The notes below the pieces were generated by a model. That model saw nothing but the letters and a program-made list of their open reading frames with translations, did not search any database and was not told the origin of the DNA. A stretch of DNA of 64,000 bases from Paenarthrobacter nitroguajacolicus. Its GTDB lineage: Bacteria > Actinomycetota > Actinomycetes > Actinomycetales > Micrococcaceae. The stretch is taken from the NCBI RefSeq assembly GCF_007786235.1, contig NZ_VNFK01000002.1, positions 186,001-250,000 of the forward strand, written 5' to 3'. Position numbers and translations under genes: made by a program. This document shows, one piece after another, positions 37,174 through 45,966 of the stretch (its first letter is position 1; the number at the start of each line of letters is the position of its first letter).

Positions 37174-38067
37174 TCAGACGTTGGCGATGTGCCTCACGGC
37201 GTCAAGGTACGGCATGTTGATGACGGCGTCAGCCACTGCCCGAACGGCTGGCTTTGCATTGAAGGCAACGCCTATTCCGGCCGCCCCGAGCATGTCGAGG
37301 TCATTGGCACCGTCGCCTACTGCAATGGTGTGTTCCAGGCTGATGCCTTCTGCGGCTGCCCACCGGCGCAGGTACTTTTCCTTGGCGGCACGATCTACGA
37401 CATCTCCGAGGACCTTGCCAGTGAGAGCGCCGTCGACAATCTCAAGCTCATTGGCAATCCAGTAATCAAGGCCCAGCTCCTCTGCGATGGGACCCAGGAT
37501 CTGGTTGAACCCTCCGGAAACAACCGCCACCACGTGGCCAGCCGCCTTGAACGCCGCAACCAGTTCTGCCGCACCAAGGCTAAGGCGCACCTCGTGACGC
37601 ACGGATTCGATGACGGCGGACGGCAGACCGGCGAGGACGGCCACACGGGCATGAAGGCTCTGGGCAAAGTCCAGCTCGCCACGCATGGCAGCCTCAGTCA
37701 CCTCGGCAACTTCTTCGCGCTTACCGGCATGGCCTGCCAGCAGCTCGATTACTTCCTGCTGGATGAGCGTTGAGTCCACGTCCATGATGAGGAGCTTCCG
37801 GGCAGCCTGGCGAAGGTCCTCCGGAACAATGGCCGTATCCACGCCGGCATCGGCGGACTGGGCCACCAAGCGCCGCACGGACAAAAGGTCGACGGCAGAG
37901 TTCGCCGGCAAAGTGAGGTTGGCCGTGTGGACTGTGAAGCGCCCGTCTCCACCGTGTGATTCCGATGACACTGCAACGCCGGCGTCGGCAAGCACCTTCC
38001 GCACACCCTCGAGGGACCCGGGGGACAAATTCACGCCATAGCTGACTGCAGCCAAGTTCGAAGTCAT
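37174..38067 (-). CDS. serB: Phosphoserine phosphatase
   Basis: Last step of serine synthesis: phosphoserine to serine. The 297 residues have an N-terminal ~85-residue region and a HAD phosphatase core. HAD motif I is LLIMDVDSTLIQQEV, motif II VVSGGF, and motif IV AVGDGANDLDMLGAAGIGVAF. The ELLAGHAGKREEVAEVT cap matches SerB. ATG start; 110 bp separate it from the divergent ABC ATPase. Confidence 0.95.
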   Translation of the reverse strand: MTSNLAAVSYGVNLSPGSLEGVRKVLADAGVAVSSESHGGDGRFTVHTANLTLPANSAVDLLSVRRLVAQSADAGVDTAIVPEDLRQAARKLLIMDVDSTLIQQEVIELLAGHAGKREEVAEVTEAAMRGELDFAQSLHARVAVLAGLPSAVIESVRHEVRLSLGAAELVAAFKAAGHVVAVVSGGFNQILGPIAEELGLDYWIANELEIVDGALTGKVLGDVVDRAAKEKYLRRWAAAEGISLEHTIAVGDGANDLDMLGAAGIGVAFNAKPAVRAVADAVINMPYLDAVRHIANV

Positions 38068-38177
38068 GGCCTCAATCCTACTGAGGGTGCTCTGTCCACC
38101 CGAAACTGTTTCGACTCATATCCGAGCAGAAACATCAGTTATCAGTCATGTGCAGTTTTGTCCTAGTGTCTACTGCT

Positions 38178-38963
38178 ATGAGTGATGTTCTGGAATTGGC
38201 TTCCGTCAGCGTTGTCCGAGGCAAGAAGACCCTGCTGGACAAGGTCGACTGGGAGGTCAACGAAGGCGAACGTTGGGTCATCCTGGGCCCCAACGGTGCC
38301 GGCAAGACGACGCTTCTCCAGATCGCAGCCGCTCGCTTGCACCCGAGCAGCGGCAAGGCAGGAATCCTTGACGAGACGCTGGGCCGTGTGGATGTCTTTG
38401 AACTCCGCCCGCGCATCGGGCTTTCTTCGGCGGCCCTCGCCACCCAGATCCCGGAGCACGAAAACGTCCTGAACGTCGTGGTGACCGCCGCCTATGGCGT
38501 CACCGGACGTTGGCGGGAGGGTTACGAGCGCGACGACGAACGGCGCGCCTTCGGCCTCTTGAACGACTGGGGCATGGGGCCGTTGCTTAACCGCACCTTC
38601 GCAACACTGTCCGAGGGGGAGCGCAAGCGAGTCCAGATTGCCCGCGCCCTCATGACCGACCCCGAACTGCTTCTGCTGGACGAGCCCGCGGCCGGCCTCG
38701 ATCTCGGTGGTCGCGAAGAACTCGTCCACAAGCTCGGCGAACTTGCCAGCGACGAAGCCGCACCCGCCATGGTGCTGGTCACCCACCACCTCGAGGAAGT
38801 GCCGCCGGGCTTCACTCACGCCATGCTTCTCCGCGAAGGCGGAGTGGTTGCGGCCGGCCCCATCAAGGAAGTCCTCACCGACGAACATCTAAGCACCACC
38901 TTCGGCCTGGCCCTGGATGTCTCGGAAAACGGTGGTCGCTACACTGCGACTGCCCGCCGCTAA
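38178..38963 (+). CDS. ABC transporter ATP-binding protein (YlmA/ModF-like)
   Basis: A 261-residue ATPase with Walker A GPNGAGKTT near 38, Q-loop region SSAALATQIPEHENV, a divergent signature LSEGERKRVQIA, Walker B LLLLDEPAAGLD and H-loop VTHHLEEVPPGFTH. No permease is adjacent. The ATG at 38178 has no Shine-Dalgarno. A TAGTGT at 38165-38170 would place transcription at the ATG, so it may be leaderless. Function unknown. Confidence 0.85.
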   Translation: MSDVLELASVSVVRGKKTLLDKVDWEVNEGERWVILGPNGAGKTTLLQIAAARLHPSSGKAGILDETLGRVDVFELRPRIGLSSAALATQIPEHENVLNVVVTAAYGVTGRWREGYERDDERRAFGLLNDWGMGPLLNRTFATLSEGERKRVQIARALMTDPELLLLDEPAAGLDLGGREELVHKLGELASDEAAPAMVLVTHHLEEVPPGFTHAMLLREGGVVAAGPIKEVLTDEHLSTTFGLALDVSENGGRYTATARR

Positions 38964-38981
38964 GCGAAATCGTAGCCAACA

Positions 38982-39767
38982 GTGGAAATTCTTAGCAGCA
39001 TCCTGGTCTTTTTCGCGGGCTTGTGGGCCGGCACCATCAACGCAGTAGTCGGTTCCGGCACGCTGGTGACTTTCCCCGTTCTCATCGCCATCGGCATTAC
39101 TCCCGTGGTTGCGTCCATGAGCAATGCGATGGGCCTCGTCGCGGGAACGGCTGCCGGGGCTTGGGGCTATCGCCGAGAACTGGCCGGCAGGGGCCGGCAA
39201 CTCATGAAGCTGCTGCCAGCGTCGTTGCTGGGCGGCATCACCGGTGCGTGGCTGCTGCTGCATCTCCCGGAGAAAGTCTTCCACTACGTTGCGCCCGTCC
39301 TGCTGGTTCTGGCCCTGATGATGGTCCTCTTCCAGCCGAAGCTGCAGGCGTGGGTGCGCAGCAGGGAACAGAACCCTGAACATGCCATCCGGGATCGCAG
39401 CCACGGCATTTTGCTGGTGGCCCTGGTGTATCTTGCCGGCGTCTACGGCGGTTACTTCGTGGCAGCCCAGGGCATCCTGCTGGTAGGAATCCTCGGGGTG
39501 TTCCTCACGGGAACCATGCAAAACGCCAACGCCATGAAGAACATCCTGGTGCTGGGCGTAAACATGGTGGCGGCCGTCTCGTACCTGATCTTTGCCTTCG
39601 ACCGCATCAACTGGCTTGTGGTCCTGCTCATTGCCGTCAGCTCAACCATCGGCGGTCTTGTGGGCTCAAGGGTTGGCCGAAAGCTTTCGCCGCGAATCCT
39701 CAGGGCGGTCATTTTCACCCTCGGCATCGTGGCCCTTGGCTTCATGATTGCCAACCTGCTGAAATAA
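38982..39767 (+). CDS. TSUP (TauE/SafE) family permease
   Basis: A 261-residue protein with about seven to eight membrane segments. The TSUP N-terminal signature GLWAGTINAVVGSGTLVTFPVL carries the Gly-rich NAVVGSG, repeated in the second half as GVYGGYFVAAQGILLV. Such proteins export sulfite, sulfoacetate or other anions; the substrate here is unknown. GTG start 18 bp after the ABC ATPase, so cotranscription is likely. Confidence 0.88.
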   Translation: MEILSSILVFFAGLWAGTINAVVGSGTLVTFPVLIAIGITPVVASMSNAMGLVAGTAAGAWGYRRELAGRGRQLMKLLPASLLGGITGAWLLLHLPEKVFHYVAPVLLVLALMMVLFQPKLQAWVRSREQNPEHAIRDRSHGILLVALVYLAGVYGGYFVAAQGILLVGILGVFLTGTMQNANAMKNILVLGVNMVAAVSYLIFAFDRINWLVVLLIAVSSTIGGLVGSRVGRKLSPRILRAVIFTLGIVALGFMIANLLK

Positions 39768-39774
39768 TCTCCCG

Positions 39775-40584
39775 GTGACCTTCCACTACCTCGAGTCGGC
39801 TGACGATCCCCGCGTCACTGACTACACCACTCTCACCGACGTACATCTCCGCAAACTCCGTGAACCCGAAGAAGGCATGTACATTGCCGAATCTTCCCGT
39901 GTACTCCGGAGGGCGCTTGCCGCGGGGCACCAACCCAGATCCTTTTTCCTTGCAGAGAAGTGGCTGGAGGACCTCGACGATGTCTTCCAGGCCTATCCCG
40001 ACGTTCCTGTCTTCATTGGCAAAGCGCCCTTGCTGGAGGAGATTACTGGCTTCCACCTCCACCGCGGCGCGATGGCTGCCATGCACCGGCCAGCTCCCGT
40101 TCCGCTGGAGGAGCTCTTGGTGAACGCACAGCGGGTCGCCGTGCTCGAAGACATCGTGGACCACACCAACGTGGGCGCCATCTTCCGTTCGGCTGCTGCG
40201 CTCGGAGTGGACGCCGTCCTCGTATCGCCGCGGTGTGGTGACCCACTGTACAGGCGCAGTGTCCGCGTCAGCATGGGAACTGTCTTCCAAGTGCCGTGGG
40301 CACGGTTGGAAAGCTGGCCCAATGACTTGGACCGCCTCAAGGAGCAAGGCTTTACCGTGGCTGCCATGGAGCTGACCGATGATGCCCTTGACTTGGACGA
40401 GCTGGCCGCCAGACGGTACCCGAAACTTGCCCTGGTTCTCGGCACCGAAGGTGCCGGCATGAGCAGCGACACCTTGAACGCCGTCGACCTCGCAGTCAAG
40501 ATTCCGATGCGGGCCGGTGTTGACTCGCTCAACGTCGCGTCGGCGTCCGCGGTGGCGTTCTGGGAGCTTCGTCCGCGCGGATAA
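39775..40584 (+). CDS. SpoU/TrmH-family RNA 2'-O-methyltransferase
   Basis: A 269-residue SPOUT enzyme. An N-terminal substrate-binding domain (about 1-105) precedes the knotted domain with VEDIVDHTNVGAIFRSAAALG-type motif 1 (NVGAIFRSA). Motif 2 is LVLGTEGAGMS and motif 3 is KIPMRAGVDSLNVASASAVAFWE. Targets tRNA or 23S rRNA ribose; the exact site is unknown. GTG start 7 bp after the TSUP gene. Confidence 0.9.
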   Translation: MTFHYLESADDPRVTDYTTLTDVHLRKLREPEEGMYIAESSRVLRRALAAGHQPRSFFLAEKWLEDLDDVFQAYPDVPVFIGKAPLLEEITGFHLHRGAMAAMHRPAPVPLEELLVNAQRVAVLEDIVDHTNVGAIFRSAAALGVDAVLVSPRCGDPLYRRSVRVSMGTVFQVPWARLESWPNDLDRLKEQGFTVAAMELTDDALDLDELAARRYPKLALVLGTEGAGMSSDTLNAVDLAVKIPMRAGVDSLNVASASAVAFWELRPRG

Positions 40585-40640
40585 TCCCCGGTTCGTGCCG
40601 GGTGGCTGTTTCCGCTATGATTGGTTGTTGGCCCGGCCGC

Positions 40641-40651
40641 TGAAATTTTCA
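40641..40651. promoter_or_regulatory. Palindrome TGAAATTTTCA upstream of rpmE2
   Basis: An 11-bp perfect palindrome 77 bp before rpmE2. Its arms TGAAA/TTTCA equal the ends of the actinobacterial Zur box (TGAAAATGATTTTCA), but the centre is too short. Since Cys-free L31 genes are often Zur-regulated it may be a degenerate site; it may also be chance. Confidence 0.25.
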
Positions 40652-40727
40652 CATTCCAGCAATCGGACCACCTCCATTCATACCTGGCAGCTGGCAAAAT
40701 CCAGTTGCGTGAACAAAAGGTCCCATT

Positions 40728-40985
40728 ATGAAGTCTGATATCCACCCGAAGTACGAAGCTGTTGTTTTCAACGACCTGGCTTCCGGTACGCAGTTCCTGA
40801 CCAAGTCCACCGTGTCTTCCTCGAAGACCATCGAGTGGGAAGACGGAAACACCTACCCGGTTATCGACGTCGAAATCTCTTCGGAGTCCCACCCGTTCTA
40901 CACGGGCAAGCAGCGCATCATGGACTCCGCTGGCCGCGTCGAGCGCTTCAACGCTCGCTTCAAGGGCTTCGGCGGCAAGAAGTAA
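40728..40985 (+). CDS. rpmE2: Ribosomal protein L31 type B (zinc-free)
   Basis: An 85-residue protein, [16 protein letters not shown] at the start and [20 protein letters not shown] in the middle. It has no cysteines, so it is the zinc-independent C-minus form that can replace CxxC-type L31. AAAGG precedes the ATG. A strong terminator follows the stop. Confidence 0.95.
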   Translation: MKSDIHPKYEAVVFNDLASGTQFLTKSTVSSSKTIEWEDGNTYPVIDVEISSESHPFYTGKQRIMDSAGRVERFNARFKGFGGKK

Positions 40986-41007
40986 CCCACTTCACCCCAA
41001 GGCTTTC

Positions 41008-41046
41008 AAAGCCCGCATTGCTGGAATTCCGGCAATGCGGGCTTTT
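41008..41046 (+). terminator. rpmE2 terminator
   Basis: A perfect 14-bp stem AAAGCCCGCATTGC (41008-41021) with 41032-41045. The loop contains the palindrome GGAATTCC, and TTTT runs to 41046. Confidence 0.9.
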
Positions 41047-41070
41047 GCGTTTTCCGGCAAGATGGACAGC

Positions 41071-42171
41071 ATGACTTCCCAGCCCAAACCAGAAACAAAA
41101 ATGCACGACGGCGGCACTCGCCTGCACGGGGAATACAAAGTCCCGGGCGGAAAACTCGTGGTGGTGGACCTGGATGTGGTGGAGGGGCGGTTCGCCAACG
41201 TCTCGCTGAGCGGCGACTTCTTCTTGGAGCCCGATGAGGCTTTGGAGGACATCAACGGGGCCCTCACCGGACTTTCGGATGCCTCTTCGGCCGCCGATAT
41301 CGCAGCGGCTGTTACAGCCCGCCTGCCCGAAGGGGCTGTACTGTTCGGATTTTCCGCGGAAGCCGTGGCAGTCACTGTTCGCCGGGCGCTGTCCAAAGCA
41401 ACCAGCTGGGCAGACCACCAGTGGGACGTCATTCCGCCAACGGTACTTCCCACGCAAGTGAACGTGGCGCTGGACGAGGTGCTCACTGAGGAAGTCGGGA
41501 GCGGCAGGCGCAATCCCACTCTCCGTTTCTGGGATTGGGAAGAACCCTCCGTGGTGATCGGCAGTTTCCAGTCGGTGCGGAACGAAGTGGATCCGGAGGG
41601 TGTGGCCCGCCATGGCATCACAGTGGTTCGCCGGATCAGTGGTGGCGGTGCCATGTTCATGGAAGCTGGCAATTGCATCACCTACTCCCTGTACTTGCCG
41701 CAGACGCTCGTGGACGGCATCAGCTTCGCGGACTCCTACGCCTTCCTGGACGCCTGGGTCATGGCCGCGCTTGAGAAGCTCGGCATCACGGCCTTCTACG
41801 TACCGCTCAACGACATCGCCACGGACCAAGGCAAGATTGGCGGGGCTGCGCAGAAGCGGCTGGCCAACGGCGGCATGCTGCATCACGTGACCATGAGCTA
41901 CGACATCGATGCCGACAAGATGGTGGACGTCCTGCGAATCGGCAAGGAGAAGCTCTCTGACAAGGGCACACGGAGCGCCAAGAAGCGCGTGGATCCATTG
42001 CGCCGGCAGACCGGACTGGCCCGGTCAGCCATCCTTCACGCCATGCAGGAAGTCTTCACCGAGCGTTATGGCGCGGTGGAATCCCGGCTCACTGAAGCAG
42101 AACTGGACGAAGCCCGGAAGCGGGTGGACTCGAAGTTCGGCACCGAGGATTGGTTGAACCGGGTTCCCTAA
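41071..42171 (+). CDS. lplA: Lipoate-protein ligase with accessory domain at the N terminus
   Basis: Attaches lipoate to 2-oxoacid dehydrogenase and glycine-cleavage carrier proteins. In the 366-residue protein, residues about 15-100 look like the LplA accessory domain (KLVVVDLDVVEGRF, then SLSGDFFLEPDEALEDINGA), which in E. coli LplA is C-terminal. The catalytic domain follows with VVRRISGGGAMFMEAGN near 186-201 and the catalytic Lys255 in TDQGKIGGAAQ. ATG at 41071 is chosen; 41062 and 41101 are alternatives, while 41035 lies in the rpmE2 terminator. No clear ribosome site. Confidence 0.87.
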   Translation: MTSQPKPETKMHDGGTRLHGEYKVPGGKLVVVDLDVVEGRFANVSLSGDFFLEPDEALEDINGALTGLSDASSAADIAAAVTARLPEGAVLFGFSAEAVAVTVRRALSKATSWADHQWDVIPPTVLPTQVNVALDEVLTEEVGSGRRNPTLRFWDWEEPSVVIGSFQSVRNEVDPEGVARHGITVVRRISGGGAMFMEAGNCITYSLYLPQTLVDGISFADSYAFLDAWVMAALEKLGITAFYVPLNDIATDQGKIGGAAQKRLANGGMLHHVTMSYDIDADKMVDVLRIGKEKLSDKGTRSAKKRVDPLRRQTGLARSAILHAMQEVFTERYGAVESRLTEAELDEARKRVDSKFGTEDWLNRVP

Positions 42172-42194
42172 GCGCACTTTCGACCTGCCGGCAG

Positions 42195-44801
42195 CTAGCC
42201 CTCCGACGCTTGCGCTGTCAGTGCCCGCAGGAGATGGCTGCGCTGTTCGATAATGATGCGCCGCAGGGCCCTGGGAGCACCCTTGTGATTCTGCATCCAT
42301 TCATCAGTCCGGAGCATGACCGGATGGCTGGTGGGCCGCATTCCGTCCGCAAGATCCTGTGCGGCCGGGAAAAGTCCGCGGACGATCCTGCCGGCGATTT
42401 CAATACTTCGCTCAGCCCATACTCGTTCAAGGCACTCGAAGTACGGCTCAACATAGGGTTTCAGCATGTCAGCGGGCGCCGTCGCGAAGCCAGCGATCGT
42501 AGCGCTGAGGATCTCGTTGGAAAGGCCGGTGGTGTTGACCGCGGAGTCCCAGGCTGCTGCTTTCACTGAGGCATCCGGTCGGGCGGCCGAAGCCAGCGCG
42601 TGGCCCTCCCTGCCCGAAGCGGTTTTGTCAGCTTCAAGTTCCCGGTCCAGCTCAGCCTGCGTCGCTTGTCCGTGTGCTGAGAGTGCTTGCCAGAGGCTCC
42701 ACCGCAGCTCCGCATCCACAGCAAGGCCGCCAATGACCGTAGAGCCCTCCAGGATGGCCCGGATCAGCGAGAGCTCGCTGTCACCGTGGCGCGACACGTC
42801 CGCGAGTGTCCTGGCCCACGCAAGTTGCTGATCCGATCCTGCCGCAGCGGCCTGCAACTGGTTTGCAGCAACAGCCAGGAACTCCTTGCGGACGTCGGCC
42901 CGCGTCGCGGCCGGAACAAAACGTTCAATGGCGCCGGTGGCATTGGCCAGCACGTTGAGCAGGACACCGATTCCACTCTCTGCTGGAGCAAACTGCTCGA
43001 CGGCGGCAACGTACCGTGCAGCAGGCGTGACACCATCCCGGGCAGAGTCCCAGAGCGCCGTCCAGCAGAGAGCACGCGCCATGGGGTCCTGAATTCTGTC
43101 CAGTGAGGTGCGCACCGTGTGCTCGGACACGGGATCGAGCCGGACCTTGGCGTAGCTGAGGTCGTCATCGTTGACCAGCAGCAGCGCCGGCCTCCGCTTC
43201 CCGTTCAGCTCGGCTACCAGTGTGCTGGGGCCGACGACGTCCACGTCGATGCTCTCCGACCTGACCAGGGCGCCTGTTGTGTCGGCGTCGTACAAGCCCA
43301 GGCGCATGCGGTGCGGACGGAGCTCCTGGTGACCGGTGATGGGATCGATGGCGTCCTGTCGGAGTGTTACCGCGCCGAGCGTCCCACCGTCTTCCACGAT
43401 CTCGGCGGAAATGGTGGAGATCCCGGATGTCTGCAACCATTGGCGTGCCCAGGTGGCGAGGTCGCGTCCGGAGGCTGCGCTGAGGGCCTTCAGGAGATCC
43501 TGCAGGGAAGTATTCCCGAAGGCGTGGTCGCGGAAGTACTGCCGGGAGCCGTCAATGAAAGCGTCAAACCCCACATAGGCCACCAATTGCTTCAGGACCG
43601 ACGCGCCCTTGGCATAGGTGATGCCGTCAAAGTTTTGCTTGGCTGCTTCAAGATCGGGGATGTCGGCAACGATCGGGTGCGTCGTGGGCAACTGATCCTG
43701 CAGGTAGGCCCAGGCCTTACGCTTGCTGGCGAAGTTCACCCAGGCGGTGTCCCAATCGGTAGCCCGGTCCACTCCGAGGGTTCCCATATAGTCGGCAAAG
43801 GACTCCTTGAGCCACAGGTCATCCCACCAGTTCATGGTCACGAGGTCGCCGAACCACATGTGCGCCATCTCGTGCATCAGGGTGTTGGCGCGTGCCTGGT
43901 ACTGTGCGTCAGTGGCCCTTGAGGCGTACACGTACTTCTCCGTGAACGTGACCAAGCCGGGGTTTTCCATGGCTCCCAGGTTGTATTCGGGAACAAAGGC
44001 TTGGTCGTATTTGCCCCACGGATACGGATAGTCAAAGAGCTCGTTGAAGAATGACAGGCCACCCTTGGTCAGACGGAAGAGTTCGTCGGCGTCGAAGGAG
44101 TCGGCCAAAGAGGCCCGGCAGAAAAGTGCCAGCGGCACGTCAAGGCGGGTGCCGTCGTCGAAGGTTGCTCCCCAGTGGTCCGTGGCCTTGTAGTAGGGCC
44201 CGGCAAGCACAGTGGTGATGTAAGTGGACATGCGCTTGGTGGTGGCGAAGTCCCAGCGGGCCACCCCGGGGTCGGATGTGGCGGGCGTCCGGGCGGCTTC
44301 AACGCCGTTGGATGCAACCTCCCAATCGGCGGGCGCGATCACATGGAACGTGAACTCGGCTTTGAGGTCCGGCTGTTCGAAGTTGGCGAAAACGCGTCTG
44401 CTGTCCGCCGGTTCGTATTGGGTGTAGAGGTAGCACTGGCCGTCGGCGGGGTCCACGAAGCGGTGCATGCCCTCACCGGAGCGGCTGTAAAGGGCCGTTC
44501 CCGTGACTGTTACCTCGTTCTCGGCAGCGAGGCCATCCAGGATGATCCTGTCGCGGTCCACCGCGCTCCCAATATCCAGCGGTACGCCATTCAACACCAC
44601 CGACTGCACGCCTCCGCTGATGAAGTCCAGGAAGGTTGCGGAGCCGGGTTTGGCGGAGAAGGTGATGGTGCTGATACTCGGGTAGCCGGCGACTTCGGGA
44701 TCTGCCGCGTCTCGGACATCGAGGGTGACGTCGTAGCTGTGGGTGGTGATCAGGGCTGAACGGGTAGCGGCTTCATCGCGCGACAGATTGTGATTCGACA
44801 C
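42195..44801 (-). CDS. pepN: Aminopeptidase N (M1 family)
   Basis: A zinc metallopeptidase that removes N-terminal residues from peptides. The 868 residues are typical of the actinobacterial form. The exopeptidase motif GAMENPGLVTF precedes the zinc site HEMAHMWFGDLVTMNWWDDLWLKE-type motif (HEMAH at about 309-313, Glu of LKESFA 24 residues from the first His). A C-terminal ERAP-like helical domain follows. GTG start without a ribosome site. It begins 4 bp after the YeiH-like gene stop, so they are cotranscribed. Confidence 0.95.
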   Translation of the reverse strand: MSNHNLSRDEAATRSALITTHSYDVTLDVRDAADPEVAGYPSISTITFSAKPGSATFLDFISGGVQSVVLNGVPLDIGSAVDRDRIILDGLAAENEVTVTGTALYSRSGEGMHRFVDPADGQCYLYTQYEPADSRRVFANFEQPDLKAEFTFHVIAPADWEVASNGVEAARTPATSDPGVARWDFATTKRMSTYITTVLAGPYYKATDHWGATFDDGTRLDVPLALFCRASLADSFDADELFRLTKGGLSFFNELFDYPYPWGKYDQAFVPEYNLGAMENPGLVTFTEKYVYASRATDAQYQARANTLMHEMAHMWFGDLVTMNWWDDLWLKESFADYMGTLGVDRATDWDTAWVNFASKRKAWAYLQDQLPTTHPIVADIPDLEAAKQNFDGITYAKGASVLKQLVAYVGFDAFIDGSRQYFRDHAFGNTSLQDLLKALSAASGRDLATWARQWLQTSGISTISAEIVEDGGTLGAVTLRQDAIDPITGHQELRPHRMRLGLYDADTTGALVRSESIDVDVVGPSTLVAELNGKRRPALLLVNDDDLSYAKVRLDPVSEHTVRTSLDRIQDPMARALCWTALWDSARDGVTPAARYVAAVEQFAPAESGIGVLLNVLANATGAIERFVPAATRADVRKEFLAVAANQLQAAAAGSDQQLAWARTLADVSRHGDSELSLIRAILEGSTVIGGLAVDAELRWSLWQALSAHGQATQAELDRELEADKTASGREGHALASAARPDASVKAAAWDSAVNTTGLSNEILSATIAGFATAPADMLKPYVEPYFECLERVWAERSIEIAGRIVRGLFPAAQDLADGMRPTSHPVMLRTDEWMQNHKGAPRALRRIIIEQRSHLLRALTAQASEG

Positions 44802-44805
44802 ACAG

Positions 44806-45855
44806 CTATCTAATCATGATCCACGCGGCACCCAGACCCAGCGAAGCGATGATCAGCCAGGAACCCAGCGCCACCAGCACAGCGCGTCCACCGGTGTGAA
44901 TCAGGGTGCGCACCCGCACCGCCGAGCCCAGACCGAACAGCGCCGTTGCCAAGAGGATGTCTTGAAGGGCCGCCGCTGTTTCGAGTCCCATCTCCGGTGC
45001 CCAGCCCAGGGAGCGGACCACCACCATCGCGATAAAGCCAAGGACGAACAACGGCACGATGGGCGGGAACTTTCCCTCGCCGACGGTCGCCGCGTCCCCT
45101 GAACCGTTAGCGCGCTGTCGCAGATGGTCGATCCTCTGGTGCAGGCCGCCCGCTGCCGCGATGGGCGCAAGAAGGACCACCCTGGTCAATTTGACGACGA
45201 CGGCGATCGCCAGCGCCGCTGGACCCGCGGTTTGCGCCGTGGCCACCACCTGGCCAACATCGTGCACGGACGCTCCGGTCCACGCACCGAACTGCTCAGG
45301 ACTCAGGTTCAAGGGGTGCATCAGGAGTGGCAGCACGCCAATAGCCAACGTACCGCACAGTGTCACGAGCGCCACGGGGAGCACCGTGTCCTGGTGCTTG
45401 ATGCGCCGCACCGCCGCCATGGCTCCGATCGCGGAGGCCCCGCAGATGGAGAAGCCCGTGGCGATCAGCAGGGCAGCTTCGCCGGGGAGGCGCAGCAGGC
45501 GGGCCAAGCCATAGGTTCCTGCGAAGCTCACCAGCACAACTCCGGCGATCAGGAGCAGGGAAAGCCAGCCGAGGCCGAGCACATCCTGAATGCTGACCTT
45601 GAGGCCCAGCAGTACGATTCCCGCTCGCATGAGGTGCTTCCCCGCGAAGTCCAGGCCGGGGCGGGCGCGCCCGGCAGCCAAGACAGCTGTGCCCGGTATA
45701 TTGGCTGAGAGCAAGCCCAAGGCAACAGCGAGCGTCATGGCTGGTACGGCTGGAAACACCGCGTGGATGGCGAAGGCCAGACCCGTTGCGGCGATGCTCA
45801 GGACCAACCCGGGCCCCAGCCGGGACAGCTGGGGCGAAAGACTGTTGAAGGGCAT
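44806..45855 (-). CDS. YeiH/UPF0324-family putative sulfate exporter
   Basis: 349 residues with about ten membrane segments. The family blocks GKHLMRAGIVLLGLKVS, GFSICGASAIGAMAAV and TGASVHDVGQVVA are all present. The transport function is predicted only. ATG start; the upstream region is shared with the divergent ATP-grasp gene. Confidence 0.88.
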   Translation of the reverse strand: MPFNSLSPQLSRLGPGLVLSIAATGLAFAIHAVFPAVPAMTLAVALGLLSANIPGTAVLAAGRARPGLDFAGKHLMRAGIVLLGLKVSIQDVLGLGWLSLLLIAGVVLVSFAGTYGLARLLRLPGEAALLIATGFSICGASAIGAMAAVRRIKHQDTVLPVALVTLCGTLAIGVLPLLMHPLNLSPEQFGAWTGASVHDVGQVVATAQTAGPAALAIAVVVKLTRVVLLAPIAAAGGLHQRIDHLRQRANGSGDAATVGEGKFPPIVPLFVLGFIAMVVVRSLGWAPEMGLETAAALQDILLATALFGLGSAVRVRTLIHTGGRAVLVALGSWLIIASLGLGAAWIMIR

Positions 45856-45966
45856 GCCTCAACCCTGCCGGATGGGGGCACGGAAAGGCGAACCGGGACC
45901 TCCCGGAAACTGCGACACAATCTGCGCGTAATGCGCCCGACTCAAAAAGGTGATTGTCTAATTCCC

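Noticed and set aside
40641..40651. Confident Zur box upstream of rpmE2
   Set aside because: Only the outer arms match; the central spacing is wrong, so it is kept only as a weak candidate.
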